A stretch of DNA of 64,000 nt from contig CAZIOH010000008.1 of NCBI GenBank assembly GCA_964540815.1, positions 44,327-108,326 of the forward strand, in the 5' to 3' direction. Below are positions 26,397 to 36,727 of the stretch, piece after piece. Made by a program: the position numbers and the translations under genes. Numbering within the stretch: position 1 is the stretch's first letter; every line of letters begins with the position of its first letter. The notes below the pieces were generated by a model, which saw only the letters and a list, made by a program, of their open reading frames with translations, was not told where the DNA came from and ran no database searches. The DNA is from CAZIOH01 sp964540815 (lineage in GTDB: Bacteria; Myxococcota_A; Polyangia; Fen-1088).

Positions 26397-26678
26397 CCCG
26401 CAGAGCTCCTCGTACACGAGGGTGGCTTTCGTGTGCGCCGCGATCCGGAATCGGGCGCGCTCGAGTGGTTCGACCCCCGAGGGCGCCAGATCCGGGAGGT
26501 TCCATCGTGCGGGCTCGCGGTCGGCCAGACGCCGAGCCTGCTTGCCCTCGGCGAGCGAGGGGTCGCCTTGCCGCTCGACGCGAACGTGAACGCATGTGGC
26601 CGGGATGGGGATCCGGTCGATTACGAGGCCGTCTTCGATACACTGACCTGCGTGGACACTTTGTTCGCGTCTGCGTGA
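26397..26678 (+). pseudogene. C-terminal remnant of an HNH nuclease-type (DUF222/13E12-like) gene
   Basis: The frame reads ELLVHEGGFRVRRDPESG followed by ALEWFDPRGRQIREVP and, near the end, NACGRDGDPVDYEAVFDTL. This pattern is the region just after the HNH motif (usually CRRHHxLVHEGGF) in the large family of DUF222-HNH proteins found in multicopy in actinobacteria and myxobacteria. The HNH residues and everything before are missing, and the upstream sequence in this frame is unrelated. A GTG at 26433 could serve as start, but the piece is more likely a decayed fragment. Confidence 0.6.
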
Positions 26679-26921
26679 TGCCGCCGAACGGCTCGCCTTC
26701 GGCACTCCGATACTATGCGATCCCAGAACCAGGCGCGGGCGCTGCCATCTTCATGGCCGCGAAGTCGGTCTCGGTCGTCGCGTCATAGCCTTTCTCCCGA
26801 AGCGCGAAATACGTTTCGCAGTTCGTCATTGCTGAATGCTCGCGGTCGGACGGTACCGCTACTCGGCAGTGCGCGACCCCTGCGACGACGCAAGGCGCTC
26901 AAGCCGAGCCGCTGGCGGCCG

Positions 26922-27437
26922 ATGTCAAGTGGGATGCTGTCGGATATCGCGGTCCTGTTGCTGGTGGATGCAGGCAAAGTGCCGGCGGGCGTGACGGCCG
27001 TGTTCCTGGACGAGGAGGACCCCACGGTCAGGCGGGTCATGCTCGTCCTCGCGATTCTGGCGGCGGCGGGGGCGGCTGCTGCCCTCGCTTGTCACTCGGG
27101 GCAGGTCACCGGTCCCGTGATGCTGCTGATTGCCGCCGGGATGTTCGGGCTCTTCGCGACGCCCACCTTGCGGCGGCCAGAAGACCAGCCGATCCGGCGA
27201 CAGGTGGCGGTGGTGACCGAGGAGTCGATCATCATCCGGGACGAACATGGCCTGCGCACCTGGAGGCTCGATGACGTCCGGGGCATCGTCGCGAGGATTC
27301 ACGACAAGCAAGCCATGTTGATGCTCGTGGATGCCGACGGGGCAGAACATCCCTTGCCGCCGCTCCACAGCAGCCGAGGCGCGAACCTGCGCGCGCTCAT
27401 CACCCAGCGGCTCGCGACCAGTCCCCGCAGCCCATGA
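26922..27437 (+). CDS. Hypothetical membrane protein with two transmembrane segments
   Basis: A protein of 171 residues if started at the ATG at 26922 (MSSGMLSDIAVLLLVDAG); the frame is open further upstream but that part is Arg/Ser-rich and shadow-like. Two hydrophobic helices (RRVMLVLAILAAAGAAAALAC and GPVMLLIAAGMFGLFATP) are followed by a small cytoplasmic beta domain (RRQVAVVTEESIIIRDEHGL, TWRLDDVRGIVARIHDKQAM), a PH-like arrangement often found in bacterial YcxB/bPH-type proteins. No firm family. Confidence 0.6.
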   Translation: MSSGMLSDIAVLLLVDAGKVPAGVTAVFLDEEDPTVRRVMLVLAILAAAGAAAALACHSGQVTGPVMLLIAAGMFGLFATPTLRRPEDQPIRRQVAVVTEESIIIRDEHGLRTWRLDDVRGIVARIHDKQAMLMLVDADGAEHPLPPLHSSRGANLRALITQRLATSPRSP

Positions 27438-27471
27438 ATGGACGCACGGCAGCGCCGTGCCCTTCGCGCGC

Positions 27472-27634
27472 TAGTGTCCTGTCTGAGAAATGCGTTGCAT
27501 GAGTCGTCGACAAGCCGGGCTGGCCGCAAGGCGCGACGACGACGCGTACCCGTAGGTACGGTGAGGAGGAGCAACGCAGCGGCCGGGCTGGATCGTCGTC
27601 GAAATATGTGACGGATTTCTCAGACAGGACACTA
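27472..27634. mobile_element. 163-bp MITE-like palindromic element
   Basis: Perfect 20-bp terminal inverted repeats (27472-27491 and 27615-27634; outer sequence TAGTGTCCTGTCTGAGAA) flank a GC-rich interior. The exact centre is a hairpin CGTACC-CGTA-GGTACG (27545-27560), and nested partial repeats (TGCGTTGC/GCAACGCA, GCCGGGCTGG/GGCCGGGCTGG) sit symmetrically. Both ends are TA, so it could be a TA-targeting (IS630/Tc1-mariner-like) non-autonomous element, with TA as the duplicated target. It has no ORF of its own. The right end supplies the stop codon of the neighbouring reverse-strand gene. Confidence 0.8.
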
Positions 27635-28345
27635 CGGCGTTGCCAGCCGCTCGATGTCGGGGCTCTCGAGGACGCGCTTCGGAGCGCCGCGCCGGGCGAC
27701 GGCCAGCATGGCCTTTCCGATGTTCTCGGTGGTGGTGACGTGGCTCGGCAGGAGCCACTTCAGCACCGGAAAGAGAGGCCTCGTGAAGACGTACAGCGTC
27801 CGGTACAGGCGGGTCCGCGACACGATCCCGTGCATCGCATGGATGTAGGCGGGGCGGAACATGAAGGCCCCCCCGGTCTTACGGGCGTCCCCGGTCTCCG
27901 CGCTCTCGCCGACGTTCGCGAACGGCAGACCGAGCAACGTGTTCTCCGTCTGGCCCTTGACCCGCGCCCACATCGAGCGCCCCTGGCCGGTGCTGTCCGT
28001 CCCCGCCCCGCTCACGAAGACCAGCACGGCGGTCGGGCTGTGTTTGACCAGCGTGCGCCCGGCGGCCAGCGCGTAGTCGTAGGTGATCCTCCGGTAGTCG
28101 GCCTCGCGCATGCCGGCCGACGAGACGCCGAGACAGTCGAAGCAGGCGTCCACCCCGTCGAATTCGTGCTCGATCGCCGTCAGGTCAGCCAGATCCCCGT
28201 GGACCACCTCGCGCAGCTTCGGGTGCGCGGCGCCGGTGGCCCGACGGCCCACCGACACCACCGCCGTCACCTCGGGGTCGCTCAGGCACTCGCGCAGCAC
28301 GCCCTGGCCAATCATGCCGCTCGCGCCGAAGAGCACGATCTTCAT
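27632..28345 (-). CDS. NAD(P)-binding epimerase/oxidoreductase (HTATIP2-like)
   Basis: A Rossmann-fold protein of 237 residues. It opens MKIVLFGASGMIGQGVLREC (dinucleotide-binding GxxGxxG) and continues with VVSVGRRATG, FDCLGVSSAGM, ADYRRITYDYALAA, and the YxxxK-like region replaced by WARVKGQTEN. The pattern is that of atypical SDR proteins near HTATIP2 and NAD(P)H-binding UbiE-type neighbours; the substrate is unknown. Its stop codon TAG lies in the last three bases of the MITE-like element, so its original C-terminus may have been altered. It is separated from folB by ten bases. Confidence 0.8.
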   Translation of the reverse strand: MKIVLFGASGMIGQGVLRECLSDPEVTAVVSVGRRATGAAHPKLREVVHGDLADLTAIEHEFDGVDACFDCLGVSSAGMREADYRRITYDYALAAGRTLVKHSPTAVLVFVSGAGTDSTGQGRSMWARVKGQTENTLLGLPFANVGESAETGDARKTGGAFMFRPAYIHAMHGIVSRTRLYRTLYVFTRPLFPVLKWLLPSHVTTTENIGKAMLAVARRGAPKRVLESPDIERLATP

Positions 28346-28355
28346 CGCGCGGTCT

Positions 28356-28733
28356 TCATCGCGCGGTGGTCCCGCCGCCGGGCGCGCTGGCGAGCCGAAC
28401 CGCGGAGTACTCGGGGTGCCCTGGACAGCTCGGGGGATTGAGCTTGCGAACCTCGAGCCGGAACCGCGCCTCGGGCGCCAGCGCCTGCAGCGCATCCAGA
28501 ATCCGCCGCGCCAGCGATTCGAGCAAGCGGTGGGGCTCGCCCGTCCCGATCTTGACCACCACGTCCGCGAGCACGCTGTAATCGAGGGCGTCGGCCAGCC
28601 GATCCGTGGTCTGACCGCCGTCGCCGTCGATCTCGGCCTCGAGATCGGCCTCGAAGCGCCGCAGGCTCCGCCGCTCGATCGCCGTGGCGCCGTGGCGCCC
28701 CTCGAACCCCAGGCGCCGCAATACGACGATCAT
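28356..28733 (-). CDS. folB: Dihydroneopterin aldolase
   Basis: A protein of 125 residues in the folate pathway, converting 7,8-dihydroneopterin to hydroxymethyl-dihydropterin and glycolaldehyde. Family features are the N-terminal MIVVLRRLGFEGRHGATAIE (usual pattern GxxxxGxxxxE), LDYSVLADVVVKI, HRLLESLARRILDAL (with the catalytic Glu) and RLEVRKLNPP (with the catalytic Lys). Standard ~120-residue length. Confidence 0.88.
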   Translation of the reverse strand: MIVVLRRLGFEGRHGATAIERRSLRRFEADLEAEIDGDGGQTTDRLADALDYSVLADVVVKIGTGEPHRLLESLARRILDALQALAPEARFRLEVRKLNPPSCPGHPEYSAVRLASAPGGGTTAR

Positions 28734-28793
28734 CGTGACTCCGCCTGCATCGCGCTCGCCAGGGCCTCGCCGTCGCTGCCCGCCGGCGCGCGA

Positions 28794-29381
28794 TCAGCGC
28801 GCGCCGGCGCCAGCACCAGCACCGACCTTGGCCCCGCCGCCCGTCTCGGCCTCCTCGGCCTCCTCGGCCTCCGCCTGGGCCTCCTTGCGCAGCTTGCGCT
28901 TGATGATCTCGCGCTTGACGGGGCCGCACTGGTCGATGAGCAGCCGCCCCACCAGGTGATCGTGCTCGTGCTGCAGGGCCCGCGCGAACAGTTCGGCGCC
29001 CTCGACCTCGAACGGGTTCCCGTCCACGTCGAGCGCGCGCACCCGGGCCCGCATCCCACGCTTGACCGGGATGTAGATCCCGGGAAACGACAGGCACCCC
29101 TCGTCGCCGGTCTGAAACTCCTCGGAGATGGACACGAGCTCCGGGTTGATGAAGACCTTCGGCCCCGAGTCGTCCGCGCCCCCCGCCACCGGGCCGTCCA
29201 CGATGAAGAGCCGCAGCGGCGCCCCGACCTGGATGGCCGCCAGGCCGGCACCGTTCGACGCAAACATGGTTTCCGCCATGTCAACGACGAGGCTCCTGAG
29301 GGCGTCGTCGAACGCCGTGACCTCCTGCGACTTCTCGCGGAGCCTGGGATTCGGGTAGCGCAAAATCGGTCGTATGGCCAT
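28794..29381 (-). CDS. def: Peptide deformylase
   Basis: A protein of 195 residues with all three deformylase motifs: GAGLAAIQVG (~48-57), EGCLSFPG (Cys metal ligand) and QHEHDHLVG (HExxH). It removes the N-formyl group from nascent proteins, with Fe(II) or Zn in the site. A ~30-residue low-complexity tail (EAQAEAEEAEEAETGGG, then Ala/Gly) follows the usual end. I chose the ATG at 29381 (MAIRPILRYPNPRLRE). It is divergent from acnA. Confidence 0.95.
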   Translation of the reverse strand: MAIRPILRYPNPRLREKSQEVTAFDDALRSLVVDMAETMFASNGAGLAAIQVGAPLRLFIVDGPVAGGADDSGPKVFINPELVSISEEFQTGDEGCLSFPGIYIPVKRGMRARVRALDVDGNPFEVEGAELFARALQHEHDHLVGRLLIDQCGPVKREIIKRKLRKEAQAEAEEAEEAETGGGAKVGAGAGAGAR

Positions 29382-29551
29382 GATGTCTCGGTGGGTTTTC
29401 CGTTTCGACGGGAATTTTGAGGATGACACTTGACTGTCGACCCCGCAAGGCGCCATCCAGCACGCGCCAGCGCCAGGCGCCAGCGGATAGACCCGGCGGA
29501 TAGGCAGGGAGGGATAGACAGCGTAACGCTTTCCCCCTAAGAATCAGGCCC

Positions 29552-32275
<2,724 letters not shown>

Positions 32276-32306
32276 CGGGCGGGCCGCGAAGAGGCAGCCG
32301 CCCGCC

Positions 32307-32885
32307 GTGATCCTGAAGAGCAGCACCCACCCGCGGTGGTTCGCCGCCGCGAGCCGCGACCTGCAGGCCCTGCTATCGGACCACCTGCACTGCGAGCGAA
32401 AGGCGGCCGAGAACGCCCTCTCGCTGGTGCGACGGTATCCCCACCGGGCCGATTCGGTGAACGCCCTCGGGCGCCTGGCCCACGAGGAGACCAGTCACGT
32501 GATCCAGGTCGCGGAGCGCCTCGCCGAGCGCGGGTGGCTGCCCCGTCCCGACACGCCGAACCTCTACGCCCGCGCGCTCTTCGCCGAGGTGCGCGGCTGC
32601 GAGCCCGAGCGGCTGGTCGATCTGCTGCTGGTGGCGGCCTTCATCGAGGCCCGCTCGCACGAGCGCCTGAGCCTCCTCGCGCGCGGGTTCGTGGAGCACG
32701 GCGAGTCGGAGCTCGGGTGGTTCTATCGCGGTCTCGCCAACGCCGAGGAACGCCACGCCGAGACCTTCCTCGACCTCGCGGCCAGGCTGGTCACGGGCGA
32801 CGTCTTCGCTGCGCGCCGGGACGACTTCGCGGGGCGCGAGGCCGAGATCCTCGCTGCGCTGCCCCACGCCGCCCGCATTCACTGA
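32307..32885 (+). CDS. miaE: tRNA-(ms2io6A)-hydroxylase-like protein
   Basis: A four-helix non-heme di-iron protein of 192 residues. The iron ligands are suggested by HLHCERKAAENA, AHEETSHV, FIEARSHERL and NAEERHAETFL. MiaE hydroxylates the isopentenyl side chain of the A37 tRNA modification. I took the GTG start at 32307 (MILKSSTHPRWFA); no strong ribosome site precedes it. It is followed convergently by glpX. Confidence 0.9.
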   Translation: MILKSSTHPRWFAAASRDLQALLSDHLHCERKAAENALSLVRRYPHRADSVNALGRLAHEETSHVIQVAERLAERGWLPRPDTPNLYARALFAEVRGCEPERLVDLLLVAAFIEARSHERLSLLARGFVEHGESELGWFYRGLANAEERHAETFLDLAARLVTGDVFAARRDDFAGREAEILAALPHAARIH

Positions 32886-32918
32886 CCGCCGCCGAGGGGA
32901 CCGGGTCCTCGGATCGGG

Positions 32919-33911
<993 letters not shown>

Positions 33912-34182
33912 TCTCTCGAAGGGTATCCCCGCCCGCGCTCGCCGGTCCAGGAAATCGTCGCCGGCTCGGCGAACGCCTCGGGCCCGTCGACGCCTCTGGT
34001 TTGTTACGTCGAATGCGCCAACTTGAAACGGAAAGCCGTTCAAGCTCTGGCTACATTCACCTCGCAGTTGGGGAATGACAACGAGTCAGAGCGGGTACCG
34101 GGGGGGAAGATATTCGGGGGCTTCACGGGGCCATTGCTGAGATCGGGTTGGGGCCAGGTGAGTCGGGTCGGGGGGCGTCGGG

Positions 34183-35316
34183 TTAGTGGGTTTTCGTGAT
34201 CTTGGCAAGGCCCCGTGGACGGTCGGGGTCGTACCCTCGTCGGCGTGCGGTTTCCGCCGCGAGGAGCTGGCCCGGAACCACGCCCGCAATGGGCGAAAGC
34301 CACTCCGGCAGGGCGTTCGAGAACGGAAGGAACGCGGTGGGCGTGCTGCCTGCGCTGGCAAAGATGGGGGCCGTGGGCTCGACGTTGGAAACAATCGTCA
34401 GGGGGGCTCCGCGGTGGCCGATTTCAGCCAGAAGCGGGGCAAGCTCGGGGAGGGTGGGGCCAGCGACGGCCAGCACGATCGTCGGGACCTGCGCGTCGAT
34501 GACGGCGATCGGACCGTGCCACAGATCCGGCGGGGCCTGGGCCTCGGCGGACAGATAGGCGGTCTCCTTGAGCTTGAGCGCGATCTCGAATGCCGTCGAG
34601 AAGTTGAATCCGCGGCCGACGACGAAGAGTCGCGTGGTGGTCGCGTCGATGAGCGCGGCGGCCCGCGCCACCACCTCCGGCGGGCAGAGCGCGAGGGTCT
34701 CGTCGACGGCGTCGGGGACCCGCGCGAGCTCGGACCATCGTTGCGCGCGATCGCCGCGGTCGCCGTCGTCGTTGTCGTCGTTGTCGTCGTTGTCGTTGTT
34801 GTCGTTGTCTTGGGGGGCGCCCATCGCCGCGCTCAGCATGGCGAGCGCGGTCAGCTCGGCGGTGTAGGTCTTGGTCGCGGCCACCGCGTGCTCGGGCCCG
34901 GCGTGCAGCGGCAGGACATACCGGCAAGCCCGCGCCAGCGGTGATCCGAGCACGTTGGTGAGCGCAATCGTCAGGGCCCCCTGGCGCGCGCCTTCCGCGG
35001 CGAGCGCCGTGATGTCCGGCGACTCGCCCGACTGGCTGATGCCGAGCAGGAGCGCCCCGCGCAGATCGGGAGGCGATCCATAGAGCGTGAGCAGGGAGGG
35101 CGCGCCCAGGCTGACCACCAGGCGGTTGTGGGCGCCGAACAGGTACTTCGCGTAGCGAGCGGCGTTGTCCGAGCTGCCCCGCGCGGCCGTCACGACGAAG
35201 CGCGGCGCGAAGGCGCGCACCGCGGCCCCGACCTTCTCGAAGGCGGCGCGGTCGGACAGCAGGCGGCGCAGGGTGATGGCCTGGCCGCGAAGCTCACGTT
35301 CGAAATGCGTCGACAT
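34183..35316 (-). CDS. Two-SIS-domain sugar isomerase/glucosamine-6-phosphate deaminase (GlmS-C-like)
   Basis: A protein of 377 residues with two SIS domains. SIS1 has ARGSSDNAARYAKYLFG, ISQSGESPDITALA and AVAATKTYTAELTAL; SIS2 has FVVGRGFNFSTAFEIALKLKETAYLSAEA. It lacks the glutaminase domain of GlmS, as in the SIS-type deaminases (NagB-II/AgaS) that convert GlcN-6-P to Fru-6-P. An Asp/Asn-rich stretch between the domains comes from a 9-bp tandem repeat (34765-34809). It overlaps nagA by 23 bases, so the two form an amino-sugar catabolic pair. The exact substrate is inferred from nagA. Confidence 0.85.
   Translation of the reverse strand: MSTHFERELRGQAITLRRLLSDRAAFEKVGAAVRAFAPRFVVTAARGSSDNAARYAKYLFGAHNRLVVSLGAPSLLTLYGSPPDLRGALLLGISQSGESPDITALAAEGARQGALTIALTNVLGSPLARACRYVLPLHAGPEHAVAATKTYTAELTALAMLSAAMGAPQDNDNNDNDDNDDNDDGDRGDRAQRWSELARVPDAVDETLALCPPEVVARAAALIDATTTRLFVVGRGFNFSTAFEIALKLKETAYLSAEAQAPPDLWHGPIAVIDAQVPTIVLAVAGPTLPELAPLLAEIGHRGAPLTIVSNVEPTAPIFASAGSTPTAFLPFSNALPEWLSPIAGVVPGQLLAAETARRRGYDPDRPRGLAKITKTH
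34765..34809 (-). repeat. 9-bp tandem repeat inside the SIS gene
   Basis: Three exact copies of GTCGTCGTT (34765-34791) and two variants (GTCGTTGTT, GTCGTTGTC). In the protein this encodes an alternating Asp/Asn spacer between the two SIS domains. The unit is a multiple of three, so slippage alters only length. Confidence 0.85.
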
Positions 35317-36553
35317 CGCCGCCTCGAACGAAGGCCAGCTGCCCGCCGACGAAGGTGACGAGGACGTTCAGCTCCGCGTCGAGCAGGACCAGATCCGCCG
35401 GGTCGCCGACCTCGAGTCTCCCGGCCCGGCCTCCGAGCGCGCTGCCGGGCGTGGCGGTGGCGAGCCGCAAGATCTCGGCGGTGCCGAGCGCGGTCGCCGC
35501 GCGCACGTTTCGCAGCGCCTGGTCGAGCGGGACGGTCGCGCCCGCCAGCGTGCCGTCGGGGAGGCGGGCCGCGGAGCCCTCGAGCCGCAGCGTCTGGCCG
35601 GCGAGCCGCGCGACGCGCGGAGCTCCCGTCCCCGGGGCCTGGTCCTGACCCTGATCCTGACCGGGCGGAGGGCCCGACGGCAACCCTGCCGCGCTGATCG
35701 CGTCCGAGACGATGGCGCGTCGCCCAGGAGGCTTGGCCGCGAGACCGAGCTTGAGGACCGCGCGGTGCAGGTGCAGGCCATCCGCGATGAACAGGGCCGT
35801 CACGCGATCGTCCGCCAGCGCCGCGCCCACCACGCCCGGCGCGCGGTGGTGCAGTGGCGGCATGGCGTTCCACACGTGGGTCGCGAACCGCGCTCCGGCG
35901 TCGATGGCGCGGGTGGCGAGGTCGAAGGAGGCGTCGGTGTGTCCGAGGCTGACGCCGATCCCGCGCGCCGTGAGGTCGCCGACGAGCTCGAGGGTTCGTT
36001 CGCGCTCCGGGGCCAGGGTGACCAGCGCCACGCCGGCGCCTCGTGCACGCCTCGACGGTGCCGCGGCCAGGATCCGCGCGAGCCCCTCGGCCGATGCCGC
36101 CTCGATCGCCGCGCGATCGTGCGCGCCCGCGCGCGTCGGAGCGAGCAGGGGCCCCTCGAGGTGCAGCCCGCCGATTCGCGCCCCGGGCGTCTGTCGCGGC
36201 CCGGCCGCCCGCTCGAAGGCGGTGAAGGCCTCCGCGTAGTCGCCTTCCGGGCGGCTCACCAGCGTGGGCAGGAAGAGGGTCACTCCGGTCTCGGGGAGTC
36301 TGCCCGCCAGCGCCACCAGGGCATCGGCATCCTCGCCGACCTCGAAACCGAAGCCCCCATTGACCTGCAGATCCACGAAACCCGGCGACACGATCGGCGC
36401 GCCGAAGCGCACCGTGGGCAGCGGCGCGCCGCTCGCGATCGGGTGGCGGGCGGCCACCCGGCCTGCGTCGATCACCACTGCCGTCTCGCCCGCATCGATG
36501 CCACCGTCGACCAGCCGGCCGAGAACCGCGAACGAAGGTGGGGGATGTGGCAT
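35294..36553 (-). CDS. nagA: N-acetylglucosamine-6-phosphate deacetylase
   Basis: An amidohydrolase-fold protein of 419 residues. Motifs are GFVDLQVNGGFGFE, GGLHLEGPLLAP (metal Glu), SLGHTDAS, HVWNAMPPLHHRAPG, ADGLHLH and the catalytic Asp in VSDAISAAG. It removes acetate from GlcNAc-6-P before deamination. I chose the ATG at 36553 (MPHPPPSFAVLG); the frame is open ~48 codons upstream without family similarity. A Gln/Asp insert (GPPPGQDQGQDQAPGTGA) lies in a loop after the catalytic Asp region. Confidence 0.92.
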   Translation of the reverse strand: MPHPPPSFAVLGRLVDGGIDAGETAVVIDAGRVAARHPIASGAPLPTVRFGAPIVSPGFVDLQVNGGFGFEVGEDADALVALAGRLPETGVTLFLPTLVSRPEGDYAEAFTAFERAAGPRQTPGARIGGLHLEGPLLAPTRAGAHDRAAIEAASAEGLARILAAAPSRRARGAGVALVTLAPERERTLELVGDLTARGIGVSLGHTDASFDLATRAIDAGARFATHVWNAMPPLHHRAPGVVGAALADDRVTALFIADGLHLHRAVLKLGLAAKPPGRRAIVSDAISAAGLPSGPPPGQDQGQDQAPGTGAPRVARLAGQTLRLEGSAARLPDGTLAGATVPLDQALRNVRAATALGTAEILRLATATPGSALGGRAGRLEVGDPADLVLLDAELNVLVTFVGGQLAFVRGGDVDAFRT

Positions 36554-36660
36554 GTCGATGGCGGGCAGGGCAGCGGGCTCCGAGCCCGGATCGTAACATG
36601 TCGCGCCGCGATCCAGCCGCGTCACACGGCCCGGCTCGGTTGCTGCCGGTTGCCGCGGCC

Positions 36661-36708
36661 TTGCTGCTGGCCTTGCTGCTGGCTTTGCTGCTCGCAATTG
36701 CTGCTAGC
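36661..36708 (+). repeat. 12-bp tandem repeat upstream of the helicase gene
   Basis: About four copies of TTGCTGCTGGCC-like units between divergent nagA and the helicase. The unit is imperfect in the last copy. It would encode Leu-Ala repeats in one frame, but I do not see a gene there. Confidence 0.6.
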
Positions 36709-36727
36709 ATTGGCCTCTGGTCGCACC

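Noticed and set aside
35165..36727. A long + strand reading frame upstream of the helicase and in frame with it
   Set aside because: It lies antisense to nagA and the SIS gene, which have clear family motifs, and its own translation is Arg/Ala/Gly-rich with no domain. It is open only because of high GC.
36598..36727. A possible small Leu/Ala-rich membrane peptide encoded over the 12-bp repeat
   Set aside because: The frame runs on into the helicase in the wrong frame, and the hydrophobic run is explained by the TTGCTGCTGGC repeat. No ribosome site.
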